NCBI GenBank assembly: GCA_905178155.1
Contig: CAJINV010000004.1
Location: forward strand, 404,969 to 468,968
Direction: 5' to 3'
Origin: Amoebophrya sp. A120
Lineage: Eukaryota > Sar > Dinophyceae > Syndiniales > Amoebophryaceae
Length of the DNA: 64,000 bases
Text below: more notes on this DNA, generated by a model
The model's database searches: none
Told to the model about the DNA's origin: nothing
What the model saw: only the letters and a program-made list of their open reading frames with translations
The DNA itself: not shown here
How positions within the stretch are numbered: position 1 is the stretch's first letter

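Larger units (their letters stand above)
60130..64000 (+). repeat. Tandem KGLEL-type protein units with higher-order duplication
   Basis: Eight units, the last cut by the window edge. The unit at 63484 is nearly the same as that at 61740, and both are followed by a unit starting LSKGLEM, suggesting that a block of about three units was duplicated as a whole. Confidence 0.85.

Noticed and set aside
14-64000. Treating each of the many open frames as a separate gene
   Set aside because: Domains are cut in mid-helix or mid-strand at every element and are restored in frame when elements are removed, so they are exons of one gene.
80-64000. Euglenid origin
   Set aside because: Paired-end nonconventional introns also occur in euglenids, but high-copy families with clear target duplications fit Amoebophrya-like dinoflagellates better. 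Not excluded.
80-64000. Bacterial adhesin or surface-layer repeat protein
   Set aside because: Repeat architecture alone would allow it, but the 64 in-frame removable insertions require a eukaryotic-type gene; no ribosome binding sites or operon structure are seen.

Overview
This window appears to be part of one giant protein-coding gene on the + strand. It enters at the left edge, leaves at the right edge, and shows no start codon, stop codon, promoter or terminator of its own. The coding sequence is broken by 64 complete insertions (plus the tail of a 65th at bases 1-74). Each insertion has terminal inverted repeats, begins TAT/TAC and ends ATA, and most are flanked by a 5-bp direct repeat. 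I checked all 64 junctions by hand: removing the element plus one copy of the 5-bp repeat keeps the reading frame every time. The 65 exons then give about 47.6 kb of uninterrupted coding sequence, roughly 15,870 codons. Coordinates were counted by eye and may be off by 1-2 bases.

The protein is a string of about 90 homologous units, each around 100-150 residues, separated by linkers of almost pure threonine with some Ser, Val, Pro and Glu. The units fall into subfamilies arranged in blocks: divergent units at 0-19 kb; RGLEL-type units at 18.9-20.3 and 23.2-24.6 kb; mixed long units at 20.4-30 kb; RGFDMNL-type at 30.5-39.8 kb; REFSYTF-type at 41.5-46.3, 53.7-58.0 and 59.1-60.1 kb; KGLEL-type at 46.4-48.8, 58.0-58.9 and 60.1-64 kb; REITFTFD-type at 48.8-52.4 kb. 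Predicted strand/helix order, a G-[ST]-V-V step between the second and third strands, conserved N-glycosylation sequons and the Thr-rich linkers suggest a secreted mucin-like glycoprotein with SEA-like modules. That is inference; no family is recognised with certainty.

The insertions are introner-like elements. They fall into about ten families (called A-K here by their terminal repeats), mostly 120-325 bp. Several families occur in both orientations. Different families share the same outer ends, the same 5-bp duplication and a short internal motif, GCATNACAAA. Only six of the 64 can be read as exact GT...AG introns, so recognition probably depends on the paired ends rather than on standard splice sites. 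Insertions are dense in the first 20 kb (32), frequent at 20-45 kb (27) and rare in the last 19 kb (5). Three of those last five have lost the direct repeat and look older.

Organism: a eukaryote, most likely a dinoflagellate-lineage alveolate. The closest match I know of is the parasitic syndinian Amoebophrya, whose genomes are reported to carry abundant non-canonical introns with inverted and direct terminal repeats. This rests on intron style and not on a sequence match.
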